Made by a program: the position numbers and the translations under genes. From assembly GCF_902833225.1 (NCBI RefSeq), contig NZ_CADFEI010000008.1:1-64000 (forward strand): a DNA stretch of 64,000 bases, written 5' to 3'. This document shows, in pieces, positions 48,169 through 57,990 of the stretch. The DNA comes from Burkholderia sp. BCC1644 (GTDB taxonomy: Bacteria > Pseudomonadota > Gammaproteobacteria > Burkholderiales > Burkholderiaceae). Numbering within the stretch: position 1 is the first letter of the stretch; the number at the start of each line of letters is the position of its first letter. The notes below the pieces were generated by a model, which did not search any database, was not told where the DNA came from, and saw only the letters and a list, made by a program, of their open reading frames with translations.

Positions 48169-48187
48169 CGGCGGGCAGTGCCCGCCG
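48169..48187 (+). terminator. Hairpin after the metal-dependent hydrolase gene
   Basis: CGGCGGGC (48169-48176) pairs with GCCCGCCG (48180-48187) around a 3-base loop, 19 bases after the stop. It has only a short A-run after it and no T-run. TACAAT (48195-48200) just downstream may be the -10 of the next gene. Confidence 0.45.
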
Positions 48188-48229
48188 AAATGCGTACAAT
48201 CGCGGCTTCAATTTCCCGGAGGTGCCGCG

Positions 48230-48517
48230 ATGGCCATGAAGAAAACCGATCTCGAAAAGAACAAGGCGCTCAAACTGACGCAAGCGATGAAGCAGTCGGG
48301 CTCCGCGCGTTTCGGCAAGGGCGCCGACGACGCCGCCAAGCTCGACCGCCGCGCGCAGCGCAAGCTCGACCAGGAACAGGGCCTCGTGCCGTTCGCGTGC
48401 AAGCTCAACGCCGAGCTCGTCGAACAGCTGAAGGCACGTGCGGCCACGCACCCGGAAGGGATGACGGGCCTGCTGTCCGAGCTGCTCGTGAACGGCCTCG
48501 CGCAACGCGACGCGTAA
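48230..48517 (+). CDS. Small basic hypothetical protein (95 aa)
   Basis: 95 residues. The N-terminal half is Lys-rich (MAMKKTDLEKNKALKLTQAM) and the C-terminal half helical (ACKLNAELVEQLKARAATHP, then MTGLLSELLVNGLAQRD). The ribosome site CCGGAGG lies 7 bases upstream of the ATG. The C-terminal half resembles the ribbon-helix-helix style of small regulators (KLNAELVEQLKARA), but this is only a resemblance. A TACAAT at 48195 could serve as promoter -10. Confidence 0.8.
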   Translation: MAMKKTDLEKNKALKLTQAMKQSGSARFGKGADDAAKLDRRAQRKLDQEQGLVPFACKLNAELVEQLKARAATHPEGMTGLLSELLVNGLAQRDA

Positions 48518-48541
48518 CCGCCACGCATCTCGAAATTTCCG

Positions 48542-48570
48542 TTGACATTGCTGCGGCGCCACGACACACT
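48542..48570 (+). promoter_or_regulatory. Promoter of the first DUF2917 leader
   Basis: TTGACA (48542-48547), a 17-base spacer and CACACT (48565-48570) as a weak -10. The same TTGACA and spacing occur in the second copy at 49248. Confidence 0.5.
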
Positions 48571-48576
48571 CGTTCG

Positions 48577-48723
48577 CATGCCTATGCTCAAGCCAATCGC
48601 CATCGCGCATGAAAATCGAGTGAACGCCCATACGTGGCGATCACCGGAGGCGCTTGTGCATTAGCATCGCGATTCAGTTACGCATGTCACAAGGCCTCGC
48701 CGGATTCGGATGAGGCCTTTTTT
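48577..48723 (+). ncRNA. Leader RNA / attenuator upstream of the first DUF2917 gene
   Basis: About 147 nt from the predicted start to an intrinsic terminator. Blocks conserved with the second copy (49283-49429) are CGTTCGCATGCCTA at the 5' end, GGAGGCGCTTGTGC with TTAGCA in the middle, GCATGTCAC, and the terminator. The terminator is AGGCCTC (48692-48698) with GAGGCCT (48712-48718), an inner CCG/CGG stem and six T. It ends 46 bases before the DUF2917 start, so it either makes a separate small RNA or attenuates the gene. A 28-codon frame (48578-48664) spans the leader. Confidence 0.65.
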
Positions 48724-48769
48724 GTTTTGGCGCGCGTCATCCTGTCCGGCTCAACGGATGGAGATGACG

Positions 48770-49147
48770 ATGGACCAAGCAAGCCGGCTGGTTGTTTGCC
48801 CCGATCGGTGCCGCACCGATACGATCGCATTGCCTAGAGTCGAGTTGCATTTCACGGTTGCGCCGCGCAGGACGCTGGCGTGGCGCGCGCAGCACGACGC
48901 CGAGATCCGCGTGCACGATGCGACGCTGTGGATCACGCGGATGGGCTGCCTCGACGATTACTGGATACGAACCGGCGACGTGCTGTGCGTGCAGCGCGGC
49001 GATCGCATCTGGATCAGCACCGACGACGAGCGGCCCGCCGCAGCGTCGATCACGACCGCGTACGTGATGAAACGCGACGCATGGCTTGCGCGTGCGCTCG
49101 CGCAGATGCGCCGCATGCTGGGCGGACGATGTCGAAGTCGCGCATGA
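48770..49147 (+). CDS. DUF2917 domain protein, first tandem copy
   Basis: 125 residues. The core has RTLAWRAQHDAEIRVHDATL, WITRMGCLDDYWIRTGD and DVLCVQRGDRIWISTDDERP, which is the cupin-like DUF2917 pattern (a tryptophan-rich strand, then DYW and GD). There is no signal peptide. The C-terminus is Arg/Met-rich. Three in-frame ATG codons are close together (48758, 48764, 48770); the last is chosen because it keeps GGAG at 8-11 bases and matches the second copy. Expression probably depends on read-through of the terminator upstream. Function unknown. Confidence 0.85.
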   Translation: MDQASRLVVCPDRCRTDTIALPRVELHFTVAPRRTLAWRAQHDAEIRVHDATLWITRMGCLDDYWIRTGDVLCVQRGDRIWISTDDERPAAASITTAYVMKRDAWLARALAQMRRMLGGRCRSRA

Positions 49148-49247
49148 CGCATGCATCGCCGCGCGCTTGATCCGGACGCGCATCGACGTCGTGATACGCA
49201 GCACACGTGCGACAACGGATCACCCGCGCATATCCCGAAAATAGTCG

Positions 49248-49276
49248 TTGACAACACCGCATCCCGACAACAAAAT
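49248..49276 (+). promoter_or_regulatory. Promoter of the second DUF2917 leader
   Basis: TTGACA (49248-49253), 17-base spacer and CAAAAT (49271-49276). Confidence 0.6.
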
Positions 49277-49282
49277 CGTTCG

Positions 49283-49429
49283 CATGCCTACGTTCAAGCT
49301 CATCGCCGTCGCGATTCATTGCTCGATGAACATTCGAAAGAATGATTCACGGGAGGCGCTTGTGCGTTAGCAATCGAGCAGTACCGCATGTCACACAAGG
49401 CCTCACCGGAAACGGATGAGGCCTTTTTG
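49283..49429 (+). ncRNA. Leader RNA / attenuator upstream of the second DUF2917 gene
   Basis: Same size and same order of conserved blocks as 48577-48723. The GGAGGCGCTTGTGC block is at 49352 and the terminator is AGGCCTC (49398-49404) with GAGGCCT (49418-49424), an inner CCG-GAAA-CGG hairpin and five T. The bases between conserved blocks have diverged strongly while the total length is kept. The 28-codon frame here is 49284-49370. Confidence 0.65.
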
Positions 49430-49473
49430 TTCTGGTGCGCGTCATCCATCCGGCTCAATCAATGGAGAAGACG

Positions 49474-49848
49474 ATGGACCAGGCAAGCCAGTTGTTCGAC
49501 CGTCCCGATCGGCGCCGCGCCGGCACGATCGCGTTACCGACTGTCGTGATCCGTTTCGCGATCGCGCCGCGCACGACGATGACCTGGCGCGCGCCGCAGG
49601 ATGCGGAGCTGCGCACGCATGGCGCGGCACTGTGGGTCACGCGCCCGCCGAGCGTCGACGATTACTGGGTGCGGCCCGGCGACGTGCTGCGCATCGCGCG
49701 CGGCGAGCGCATCTGGCTCGGCACCGATGCCGACCGATCGGCCGAAGCGACGCTCACGACCGCGTACGTGCGGCGCGGCGAGCGCTTCAGGCGCACGCTT
49801 GCACAAGTGCAACGTTTGCTCGTCGGGGTATGGAGAAGAAGCGGATGA
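49474..49848 (+). CDS. DUF2917 domain protein, second tandem copy
   Basis: 124 residues, aligned end to end with the first copy: TTMTWRAPQDAELRTHGAAL, WVTRPPSVDDYWVRPGD and DVLRIARGERIWLGTDADRS. GGAGAAG precedes the ATG at 49474. Both copies start MDQAS, so the duplication includes promoter, leader, terminator and gene. Function unknown; the fold is predicted to be a small beta-barrel. Confidence 0.85.
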   Translation: MDQASQLFDRPDRRRAGTIALPTVVIRFAIAPRTTMTWRAPQDAELRTHGAALWVTRPPSVDDYWVRPGDVLRIARGERIWLGTDADRSAEATLTTAYVRRGERFRRTLAQVQRLLVGVWRRSG

Positions 49849-49901
49849 GCGACGTGCCGTCAAGCACGCGAGACGCGGAACGGCCGCGACCGGAAACGGA
49901 C

Positions 49902-49965
49902 GCACCTGCGGCGCAGCACGCCGCAGGTGCGCATCGAATGCCGCGGCACGCAACTGCGTGCCGCG
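49902..49965. terminator. Two strong adjacent hairpins between convergent genes
   Basis: GCACCTGCGG (49902-49911) pairs with CCGCAGGTGC (49921-49930), and CGCGGCACGC (49942-49951) pairs with GCGTGCCGCG (49956-49965). Both are perfect 10-bp stems. They lie between the DUF2917 gene and the convergent 92-residue gene. No T-runs follow, so they may act as transcript-end stabilisers or Rho-dependent ends rather than classical terminators. Confidence 0.5.
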
Positions 49966-50008
49966 AGCGATCGCACGCCGTGCGCAGCAACCGGATGCAA
50001 TGCGTGCA

Positions 50009-50287
50009 TCAGGTGCTGGCGGCGAGACGCGGGCCCGTGCTCCGGGGAGTTGAATCGAGGTCGGGACGTTGCGCTGCCTGCGAGGTCACCCACGGATCGA
50101 TGCCCTGCTTCTGCACCTCTTCGAGGAATGACACTCGTGTGCGCCAGTAATCCGCTTGTAATTTCGCATCGATGACGCGCTGTTCGGCTGCGAACAGTTC
50201 CATGCGCGCCGTCACGAGCATCGACGCAGCGGTTTTTTCCGGCGTGGGGGCGTGTCGCATCGCCCAACGGCTGATCCAGTTCAACAT
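50009..50287 (-). CDS. Small hypothetical protein (92 aa)
   Basis: 92 residues starting MLNWISRWAMRHAP, with a perfect GGAGG ribosome site (GGAGGTCAGC then ATG) at 50287, which rules out the longer in-frame start at 50374. The middle is a long helix rich in Ala, Glu and Arg (TARMELFAAEQRVIDAKLQA, then DYWRTRVSFLEEVQKQG), likely a coiled coil. No family named with confidence; it resembles conserved small proteins of the genus. Confidence 0.8.
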   Translation of the reverse strand: MLNWISRWAMRHAPTPEKTAASMLVTARMELFAAEQRVIDAKLQADYWRTRVSFLEEVQKQGIDPWVTSQAAQRPDLDSTPRSTGPRLAAST

Positions 50288-51070
50288 GCTGACCTCCGTG
50301 ATTACGGACGAACCCGCATCGGGCAATCGCAATCGGCCGTGCCTGCCCGAACGCGCAACGGCCTTGACCGCCATTCACCGCCTGGCCTGCACGGACTGCG
50401 ACTCCCCCGCGTCGGCAATTACCGGCCGGCGTGTGCATGCGCGGTGTATCTATCCTAGAAAGACTTGCCGGTTTACGCGATGGGGTCTTGCAATCTTTTA
50501 CACAGAAACCACAGTCGCCCCCGCATCGCGAAATGACAGTTGCGGACGGGATGGCTTCGGCGCACGATAGCCCGATATCTGCCACCGCCTGGACTGACGA
50601 ATGGCCGCTGCACGCCGCTGCCGTGCATCCGCACCGGCCGCGCACGTGCGTCCGCGCGCACGCGCAGCCTGCACCGCGTTCGTGCAGCATGCGGGCGCTC
50701 CGTTTCAGTCGCGTGTCATCGCGCACCCGCCACTCGCGACGCAGCCGCCGTGCCGTTGCGCACGCATCGGCCGGTTTCGCCCGTTCCTCCCGCTTGCCTT
50801 TCCACCGTTTCCGCCATTTACGCCATTTCTGCCGGTCCGTGCCGCGCGAACCGGTAAAATGCGCGCCTTCGTCGCGCGGCCGGGCTGCCAGACCGTTCGC
50901 GCGCAGGCAACCGATCGTGCCCTCCAACTATATCGTCCGAGCTATCCGCGCTATTACAATCCGCCGATAGCCGGGCAATAGTGGCTGGTTACATTAAGCC
51001 GGCCGCGCGCTGCCTTTACAACAATTCGGCACAACAATCAACACGACAACCCGACCGGAGAAACGCCTTC
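50288..51070. other. Divergent 783-bp intergenic region upstream of the purine permease
   Basis: No supported gene: the frames here are Arg/Ser-rich and lack ribosome sites. It should hold promoters for both flanking genes. TACAAT at 50955-50960 is a possible -10, but no good -35 is 17 bases upstream. No purine-riboswitch-like fold was recognised near the permease start. Confidence 0.4.
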
Positions 51071-52372
51071 ATGGAATCCATCAAGCGGTATTTCGGCTTC
51101 GCTGAAGCCGGCACCGACTTCCGCACCGAAATACTCGCGGGCGTCACCACGTTCCTGACGATGGCCTACATCATCTTCGTCAACCCCGCGATCCTCGGCG
51201 ATGCCGGCATGCCGAAGGAATCCGTGTTCGTCGCGACCTGCCTCGTCGCGGCGCTGGCGTCGATCATCATGGGGCTGTACGCGAACTACCCGATCGCGTG
51301 CGCGCCCGGCATGGGCCTGAACGCGTATTTCGCCTACACGGTCGTCAAGGGGATGGGCTTCACGTGGCAGGCCGCGCTCGGCGCGGTGTTCATCTCCGGC
51401 TGCCTGTTCCTGCTCGTCACGCTGTTCCGCGTGCGCGAGGCGATCGTCAACGGCATTCCGAAATCGCTGCGGATCTCCATCACCGCCGGTATCGGCCTGT
51501 TCCTCGGCATCATCTCGCTGAAGACCTCGGGGGTGATCGTCGGCAACCCGGCCACGCTCGTCACGCTCGGCGACCTGCACAAGCACGACACGATCCTCGC
51601 GATCGTCGGCTTCTTCACGATCGTCACGCTCGACCACCTGCGCGTGCGCGGCGCGATCCTGATCGGCATCATCGGCGTTACGGTCCTGTCGTTCTTCTTC
51701 GGCGACAACCAGTTCCACGGCGTGTTCTCCGCGCCGCCGTCGATCGATGCAACGCTGTTCAAGCTCGACATCCGCGCCGCGCTGTCGACCGGCATCATCA
51801 ACGTGATCCTCGTGTTCTTCCTCGTCGAGCTGTTCGACGCAACGGGCACGCTGATGGGCGTCGCGAACCGCGCGGGCCTGCTCGTCGAAGGCAAGATGAA
51901 CCGGCTGAACAAGGCGCTGCTCGCCGACAGCACGGCGATCGTCGCGGGCTCGGTGCTCGGCACGTCGTCGACCACCGCGTACATCGAAAGCGCATCGGGC
52001 GTGCAGGCGGGCGGCCGCACGGGCGTGACGGCGATCACCGTCGCGGTGCTGTTCCTCGCGTGCCTGTTCATCGCGCCGCTCGCCGGCGTCGTGCCGGCCT
52101 ACGCAACGGCGCCCGCGCTGCTGTACGTGTCGTGCCTGATGCTGCGCGAGATGGTCGAGGTACCGTGGGACGATGCAACGGAAGCCGTGCCGGCCGCACT
52201 GACCGCGCTGCTGATGCCGTTCACGTACTCGATCGCGAATGGCGTCGCGTTCGGCTTCATCGCGTACGGCGGCCTCAAGCTGCTGACGGGCCAGGCGCGC
52301 ACGGTCAAGCCGATCGTGTGGGTCATCGCGGCCGTGTTCCTGTTCCGCTTCTTCTATCTCGGCAGCGAGTAA
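51071..52372 (+). CDS. NCS2-family purine (hypoxanthine/guanine/adenine) permease, AzgA/PbuG type
   Basis: 433 residues with 12-14 hydrophobic helices. It opens with SIKRYFGFAEAGTDFRTEIL, the AzgA-like start, then GVTTFLTMAYIIFVNPAILG and CAPGMGLNAYFAYTVV, which holds the GMGLNAYF motif. Later blocks are FFLVELFDATGTLMGVANRA and VLGTSSTTAYIESASGVQAG. These are diagnostic of the COG2252 xanthine/uracil permease branch. It imports purine bases by proton symport. It is bounded by a bidirectional terminator downstream. Confidence 0.95.
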   Translation: MESIKRYFGFAEAGTDFRTEILAGVTTFLTMAYIIFVNPAILGDAGMPKESVFVATCLVAALASIIMGLYANYPIACAPGMGLNAYFAYTVVKGMGFTWQAALGAVFISGCLFLLVTLFRVREAIVNGIPKSLRISITAGIGLFLGIISLKTSGVIVGNPATLVTLGDLHKHDTILAIVGFFTIVTLDHLRVRGAILIGIIGVTVLSFFFGDNQFHGVFSAPPSIDATLFKLDIRAALSTGIINVILVFFLVELFDATGTLMGVANRAGLLVEGKMNRLNKALLADSTAIVAGSVLGTSSTTAYIESASGVQAGGRTGVTAITVAVLFLACLFIAPLAGVVPAYATAPALLYVSCLMLREMVEVPWDDATEAVPAALTALLMPFTYSIANGVAFGFIAYGGLKLLTGQARTVKPIVWVIAAVFLFRFFYLGSE

Positions 52373-52400
52373 GCGACGCGCATCGCCGCGCGGCACGATG

Positions 52401-52430
52401 AAAAAACGCCACCTTCGGGTGGCGTTCTTG
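52401..52430. terminator. Bidirectional intrinsic terminator
   Basis: AACGCCACC (52405-52413) pairs with GGTGGCGTT (52418-52426) around TTCG. On the minus strand it is followed by six T (A-run at 52401-52406), which is a textbook terminator for the TPR gene; on the plus strand the T-run is short (TTCTT), so it also closes the permease gene. Confidence 0.9.
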
Positions 52431-52462
52431 CTGTGCATGCCGTGCCGCCTCGTCCGCGCGGA

Positions 52463-54421
52463 TCAAGGCGTCGCGACACCCCTGAGCTCCGCGTCGTACA
52501 GCCGCTGCGCCAGCGTCGAATCGAGCGTCTTGACGCGGCGATACAACTGCACCGCATCATCGACCCGCCCGGTGCGGCGATAAGCGACCGCCAGGTTGGC
52601 CATGACTTGCGCGTCATCGGGATACGTGCGGTTCATCTCCTCGAAGATCCCGACCGCCGCATCGGGCCGCTTGCCGCGAATCGCCGCGATGCCCATCGCC
52701 TCCCGCGCCAACCGGTTCGACGGATCAAGCTTCAATGCATGCGCGGCCGCGGCCGACGCTTCGTCGGGCTGGCCGGTCTCGTTCAGTTCGCCCGCGAGCA
52801 CCACCCACCCCGCCGCCAGAGATTCGTCCAGCGCAACCGCGCGCCGGAACGATGCGACGGCATGCACATGCTGGCCCAGTTGCGCCAGCGTCACGCCGTG
52901 CATCCGCCATGCCCTCGCGTCGCTGTCGTTCAGCTTGAGGGACCGGTCGAGCGCGCTCAACGCATCGACATAGTTCGACTGCGTCATGTACAGCGCGCCG
53001 AGCCGCAACCAGTATTCGGCATTGTCCGGCGCCGCTTCAACCGCACTGTGCATCGCGCTGGACGCGTTGCCGGACTGGCCTTGCAGCGCATACGCCTGGG
53101 TCAGCGCGCCCTGGATGAGCGCGGTTGCGGCGGGATCGCCGCCCTTCTGCGCCTTCAGCGCGTGCTGGTAACTGGCGATCGCGTCCGCCAGGTGGCCGAG
53201 ATCGTATTGCGCACGGCCGAGTGCGTACCAGAGCCGCACATCGTCGGGAAAGGCCTTCAACCCGTCGTACAGCACGCCGATGGTTGCCTGGGCATCCTGC
53301 TGCGTCGAGGCCAGCAGGCTCCACGCATCTGCCTGGCGCGAACCGGACAGTTCATGTACGCCCCGTTCGAACAACGGTCGCGCATCGGCCTTGTCGCCGC
53401 GCCGCAAATACGCGATGCCGAGATTCATCGGCAGCATCGCGTCCGACGGATCGGCACGCATGCCGGCATGAAACGCGTCGAGTGCGCGATCCATCTGCCC
53501 CAGCTCGGCATAGGTGTTGCCGAGCGACGACCAGCCAAATGCGTATGACGGATCGTTTTCGACCGAACGGCGATAGGCGGCCAGGCTGAGTGCACCGCGA
53601 TCGGGCAGCCGGCTCGTGCGGTAGGCATTGCCTAGGTTGTTCCACGCCCACGCGCTTTGCGGTCGCGCGGCCGTCCATGCAAGGTCATGGCGAATCAGCC
53701 CGTCGACGTCGTTTGCCACCGCGTACGCGCGCGCCTGGCTCATCCAGGCGGTCGCTTCGAGCGGCAGGTCGACGGCCGGCATCTTCGCCGCCACGGTCGC
53801 CATCCACTCGACCGGCAGGACCATGTAGAGCGACGCGGCATTGTCCGCGCGGACGCCCACCATGCCGATCAGATTGCCTTGCTCGTCGTAGACGCCGGCG
53901 CCCGGTTCGGGCAGGCGCGGCGACGCCGGATCCGGCGACACGAGCAGGCCGGAATGCATGCCGCCGTCCGCGGCCCATGCATGGCAGCACACGCGCAGCG
54001 CGACGGGATCACGACGGTCGAATCGCGCGCCCGCCAGATAGGCGGTCGTGGCCGCTTCCGGACTTCGCGCCGTCAACGGCACGGCGGCGACGTCGAGACC
54101 CGTCGCTTCGACGATGCAGATGTCCCGATCCTGGTTGCCCGCGACGAGTCGCGCGGGAAGACGGCGGCCATCGGCCGATGCGATGTCGAATGCCGGCCGG
54201 CCGGCGAGCCGATGACACGGCGTCGCGACACGCCCCGGCGCCACGACGATGCCACCCGTCGTGACGTCGCCCGCGACGATGTCGACCTCACCGGGTGCGC
54301 GCCGACCGATCGCGTCGTCGTCCGATCGAACGGCCCCGTCGGCCATCGACATGCCGGCCGCGAGCAACCATGCGCCTGCCAGCAGACGGCGCGCCTTCCC
54401 CCATCCCGAACGATGCTCCAC
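52463..54421 (-). CDS. TPR protein with N-terminal degenerate trypsin-like domain
   Basis: 652 residues from a GTG at 54421 with a GAGGG site 10 bases upstream. A signal sequence (RRLLAGAWLLAAGMSMADG) is followed by a trypsin-like beta-barrel (~40-215). The His site is VATPCHRLAG (His70) and the Asp site QDRDICIVE (Asp100). The Ser site is PGAGVYDEQGNLIGMVG, where the expected nucleophile Ser is Ala175. From about 265 to the end lie ten or so tetratricopeptide repeats (AWAWNNLGNAYRTSRLPD, AFGWSSLGNTYAELGQMD). Inference: a secreted or periplasmic scaffold with a dead protease domain. Confidence 0.88.
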   Translation of the reverse strand: MEHRSGWGKARRLLAGAWLLAAGMSMADGAVRSDDDAIGRRAPGEVDIVAGDVTTGGIVVAPGRVATPCHRLAGRPAFDIASADGRRLPARLVAGNQDRDICIVEATGLDVAAVPLTARSPEAATTAYLAGARFDRRDPVALRVCCHAWAADGGMHSGLLVSPDPASPRLPEPGAGVYDEQGNLIGMVGVRADNAASLYMVLPVEWMATVAAKMPAVDLPLEATAWMSQARAYAVANDVDGLIRHDLAWTAARPQSAWAWNNLGNAYRTSRLPDRGALSLAAYRRSVENDPSYAFGWSSLGNTYAELGQMDRALDAFHAGMRADPSDAMLPMNLGIAYLRRGDKADARPLFERGVHELSGSRQADAWSLLASTQQDAQATIGVLYDGLKAFPDDVRLWYALGRAQYDLGHLADAIASYQHALKAQKGGDPAATALIQGALTQAYALQGQSGNASSAMHSAVEAAPDNAEYWLRLGALYMTQSNYVDALSALDRSLKLNDSDARAWRMHGVTLAQLGQHVHAVASFRRAVALDESLAAGWVVLAGELNETGQPDEASAAAAHALKLDPSNRLAREAMGIAAIRGKRPDAAVGIFEEMNRTYPDDAQVMANLAVAYRRTGRVDDAVQLYRRVKTLDSTLAQRLYDAELRGVATP

Positions 54422-54653
54422 GTGCGGTGCCCTCTTTTTATTGTGTTGGAATTCGAATGATTTTCTCTGCGATCCTGACGAATCGAGACGCCGGTTCGTG
54501 TCGGCACACCAGCAGCCGCCCCGATGCGGCAGCAATCCGGCGCCACCCGCATACGAAAATGCCGCCCGACTCCGCCGAACGGCATTGCGTGAAGGCAACG
54601 TCTTCGCGTGCGCCGCGCTCGGTCGCGCGCGCCGCAAGACGAGCGTCGTGTCG

Positions 54654-54941
54654 TCAGCGCCAGTTGGCCTCGTAGAAGCGCACGTAACCGCTACGCAGCG
54701 TCACGCATTGCGCGCGGGTTTCCGACAGCAGGCGTCGTGCAGCCGCCTCGATACGGTCGCGGTGCTGGTCGAATGCGCCGACCATGTCCTCGAAGCGCGG
54801 CGATGCCGCACCGAAGTGGTCTTCCAGCGCCTCGGCGGTGATCTGACATTGGACGCGCTCGCCATTGACCAGTGCCGTGAATGCAAGCATCAGGTCACGC
54901 CCCGAATACTCAGGCTTCTCATTCGTGAAATGGATCTGCAT
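54654..54941 (-). CDS. DUF1488 family protein
   Basis: 95 residues. It has the family pattern: MQIHFTNEKPEYSGRDLMLA, FTALVNGERVQCQITAEALE and DHFGAASPRF near residue 45, then the C-terminal helix region. It is small, cytoplasmic and of unknown role. The start ATG at 54941 lies after a purine-poor stretch, but the N-terminus matches other DUF1488 proteins. Confidence 0.88.
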   Translation of the reverse strand: MQIHFTNEKPEYSGRDLMLAFTALVNGERVQCQITAEALEDHFGAASPRFEDMVGAFDQHRDRIEAAARRLLSETRAQCVTLRSGYVRFYEANWR

Positions 54942-55181
54942 GGGAGCCGCCTCGACCGGTAGAAAACGAATGACCGCGTCCGTCGTCCGCTACCGGCCGG
55001 ACGAAATGTACGCGGGCTCGCCGGCGGAGGCCCCGACCGCGGAGTGTGGCGCGGTCAATGCATGCCGGTTGATTTCCACTTTAGACGGTTTCGCGCAGGA
55101 GACAAATATTCCCGCGTGCGTCGTTCCGACGCGTCATTCATCAGATCAGCGCGGCATCAGGCACCGTTTCGGAAACGGACG

Positions 55182-55373
55182 TCAGTGCGGATCGGTAGGC
55201 CAGACGTTGAGCGCGATCGCGGCAGTCGTGACGCCCACCGCAATCGCGGCCGCCCCGTATCGCACCGCATCGGTCAGATCGAACAGCAATCCGTGGATCG
55301 CCACGGCAATGCCGCCCAGCATGATGAACGTGGCGATGGCCGCCAGCACGACTCTCAGTTCCGTCCGAACCAT
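55182..55373 (-). CDS. Small membrane protein (63 aa)
   Basis: 63 residues from the ATG at 55373, with GGGAG 8 bases upstream. Two hydrophobic segments (VVLAAIATFIMLGGIAVAIH and AVRYGAAAIAVGVTTAAIAL) make it a two-helix membrane protein. No family recognised. An earlier in-frame start would add a hydrophilic, His/Arg-rich N-terminus. Confidence 0.7.
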   Translation of the reverse strand: MVRTELRVVLAAIATFIMLGGIAVAIHGLLFDLTDAVRYGAAAIAVGVTTAAIALNVWPTDPH

Positions 55374-55642
55374 GATGCGTCTCCCGAACGGATGCATGTC
55401 GCGTCGCATGCATGTTGCAATGCGGAACACGGCGCGTGCGTGCTCCATTTCCATCATTGCAGGTGGGCGCTTAAAAGCAAGGGGATTTTGTTCGCGGTCG
55501 CGCATCGCACGTGGCGCTTGTATGATGATGCGTACCCGGACGGTCGGCTGTCGCGCCGGATGGTGCACCGCGAGCGGAGCAGCACTCCGCCGCCGGTTCC
55601 GATTCGGTCGGCCCGGGTTGCCCCGGGAACAGGAGACAAGTC

Positions 55643-57547
<1,905 letters not shown>

Positions 57548-57553
57548 CGCCCA

Positions 57554-57580
57554 CGGCCGGCGGACGCTGCCCGCCGGCCG
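57554..57580 (+). terminator. Hairpin after the sigma-54 activator gene
   Basis: CGGCCGGCGG (57554-57563) pairs with CCGCCGGCCG (57571-57580) around a 7-base loop, 7 bases after the stop; no T-run follows. Confidence 0.45.
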
Positions 57581-57629
57581 GTTCGGGTATGCTTGGCGCG
57601 TTGCCGCCGAACCGCCGCCCGCTTCAGTC

Positions 57630-57932
57630 ATGACCGATCCCGACCACCCGCCCCTCGTGCGCATCGAGCCGCTCGGCACGACCTTCGACGCACCCGATTC
57701 GCTGACGCTGCTCGAAGCCGCCGCGTTCGCGCGCGTGTCGCTGCCGCGCTCGTGCCGCAACGGCACGTGCCGAAGCTGCCTTTGCCGGATCGTCAGCGGC
57801 AGCGTACGCTACACGATCGAATGGCCGGGCCTGAGCCGCGAGGAAAAGGCCGACGGCTATACGCTGCCGTGCGTGGCCGTCGCGACGTCGGACCTCGTGC
57901 TCGACGTGCCCGACGCAGTCATGCTCGACTAG
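57630..57932 (+). CDS. 2Fe-2S ferredoxin-type protein
   Basis: 100 residues. The plant-type cluster site is complete: PRSCRNGTCRSCLCRIV gives Cys42, Cys47 and Cys50 (C-x4-C-x2-C), and TLPCVAV gives Cys81. The fold is that of Fer2 domains. It should be a small electron carrier. Its partner oxygenase or reductase is not adjacent; the SRPBCC gene follows 58 bases downstream. Confidence 0.92.
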   Translation: MTDPDHPPLVRIEPLGTTFDAPDSLTLLEAAAFARVSLPRSCRNGTCRSCLCRIVSGSVRYTIEWPGLSREEKADGYTLPCVAVATSDLVLDVPDAVMLD

Positions 57933-57990
57933 ACGCGGCGTGCGGTCGCGCGCGCCGTCCTGCAACGCCCGATCCTGCATGGAGAACGTG

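Noticed and set aside
48646..48664. A minimal start-stop frame (GTG-CAT-TAG) after GGAGG in the first DUF2917 leader
   Set aside because: The same bases are the end of a longer in-frame 28-codon frame, and the conservation is equally explained by RNA structure; not called as a separate gene.
50431..50981. Two overlapping plus-strand frames upstream of the purine permease
   Set aside because: Arg/Ser/His-rich, no ribosome site, no recognisable fold; treated as non-coding.
57590..57612. Possible sigma-54 promoter before the ferredoxin gene
   Set aside because: TTGG and TTGC elements are present but the GG-to-GC spacing is too short for a -24/-12 promoter.
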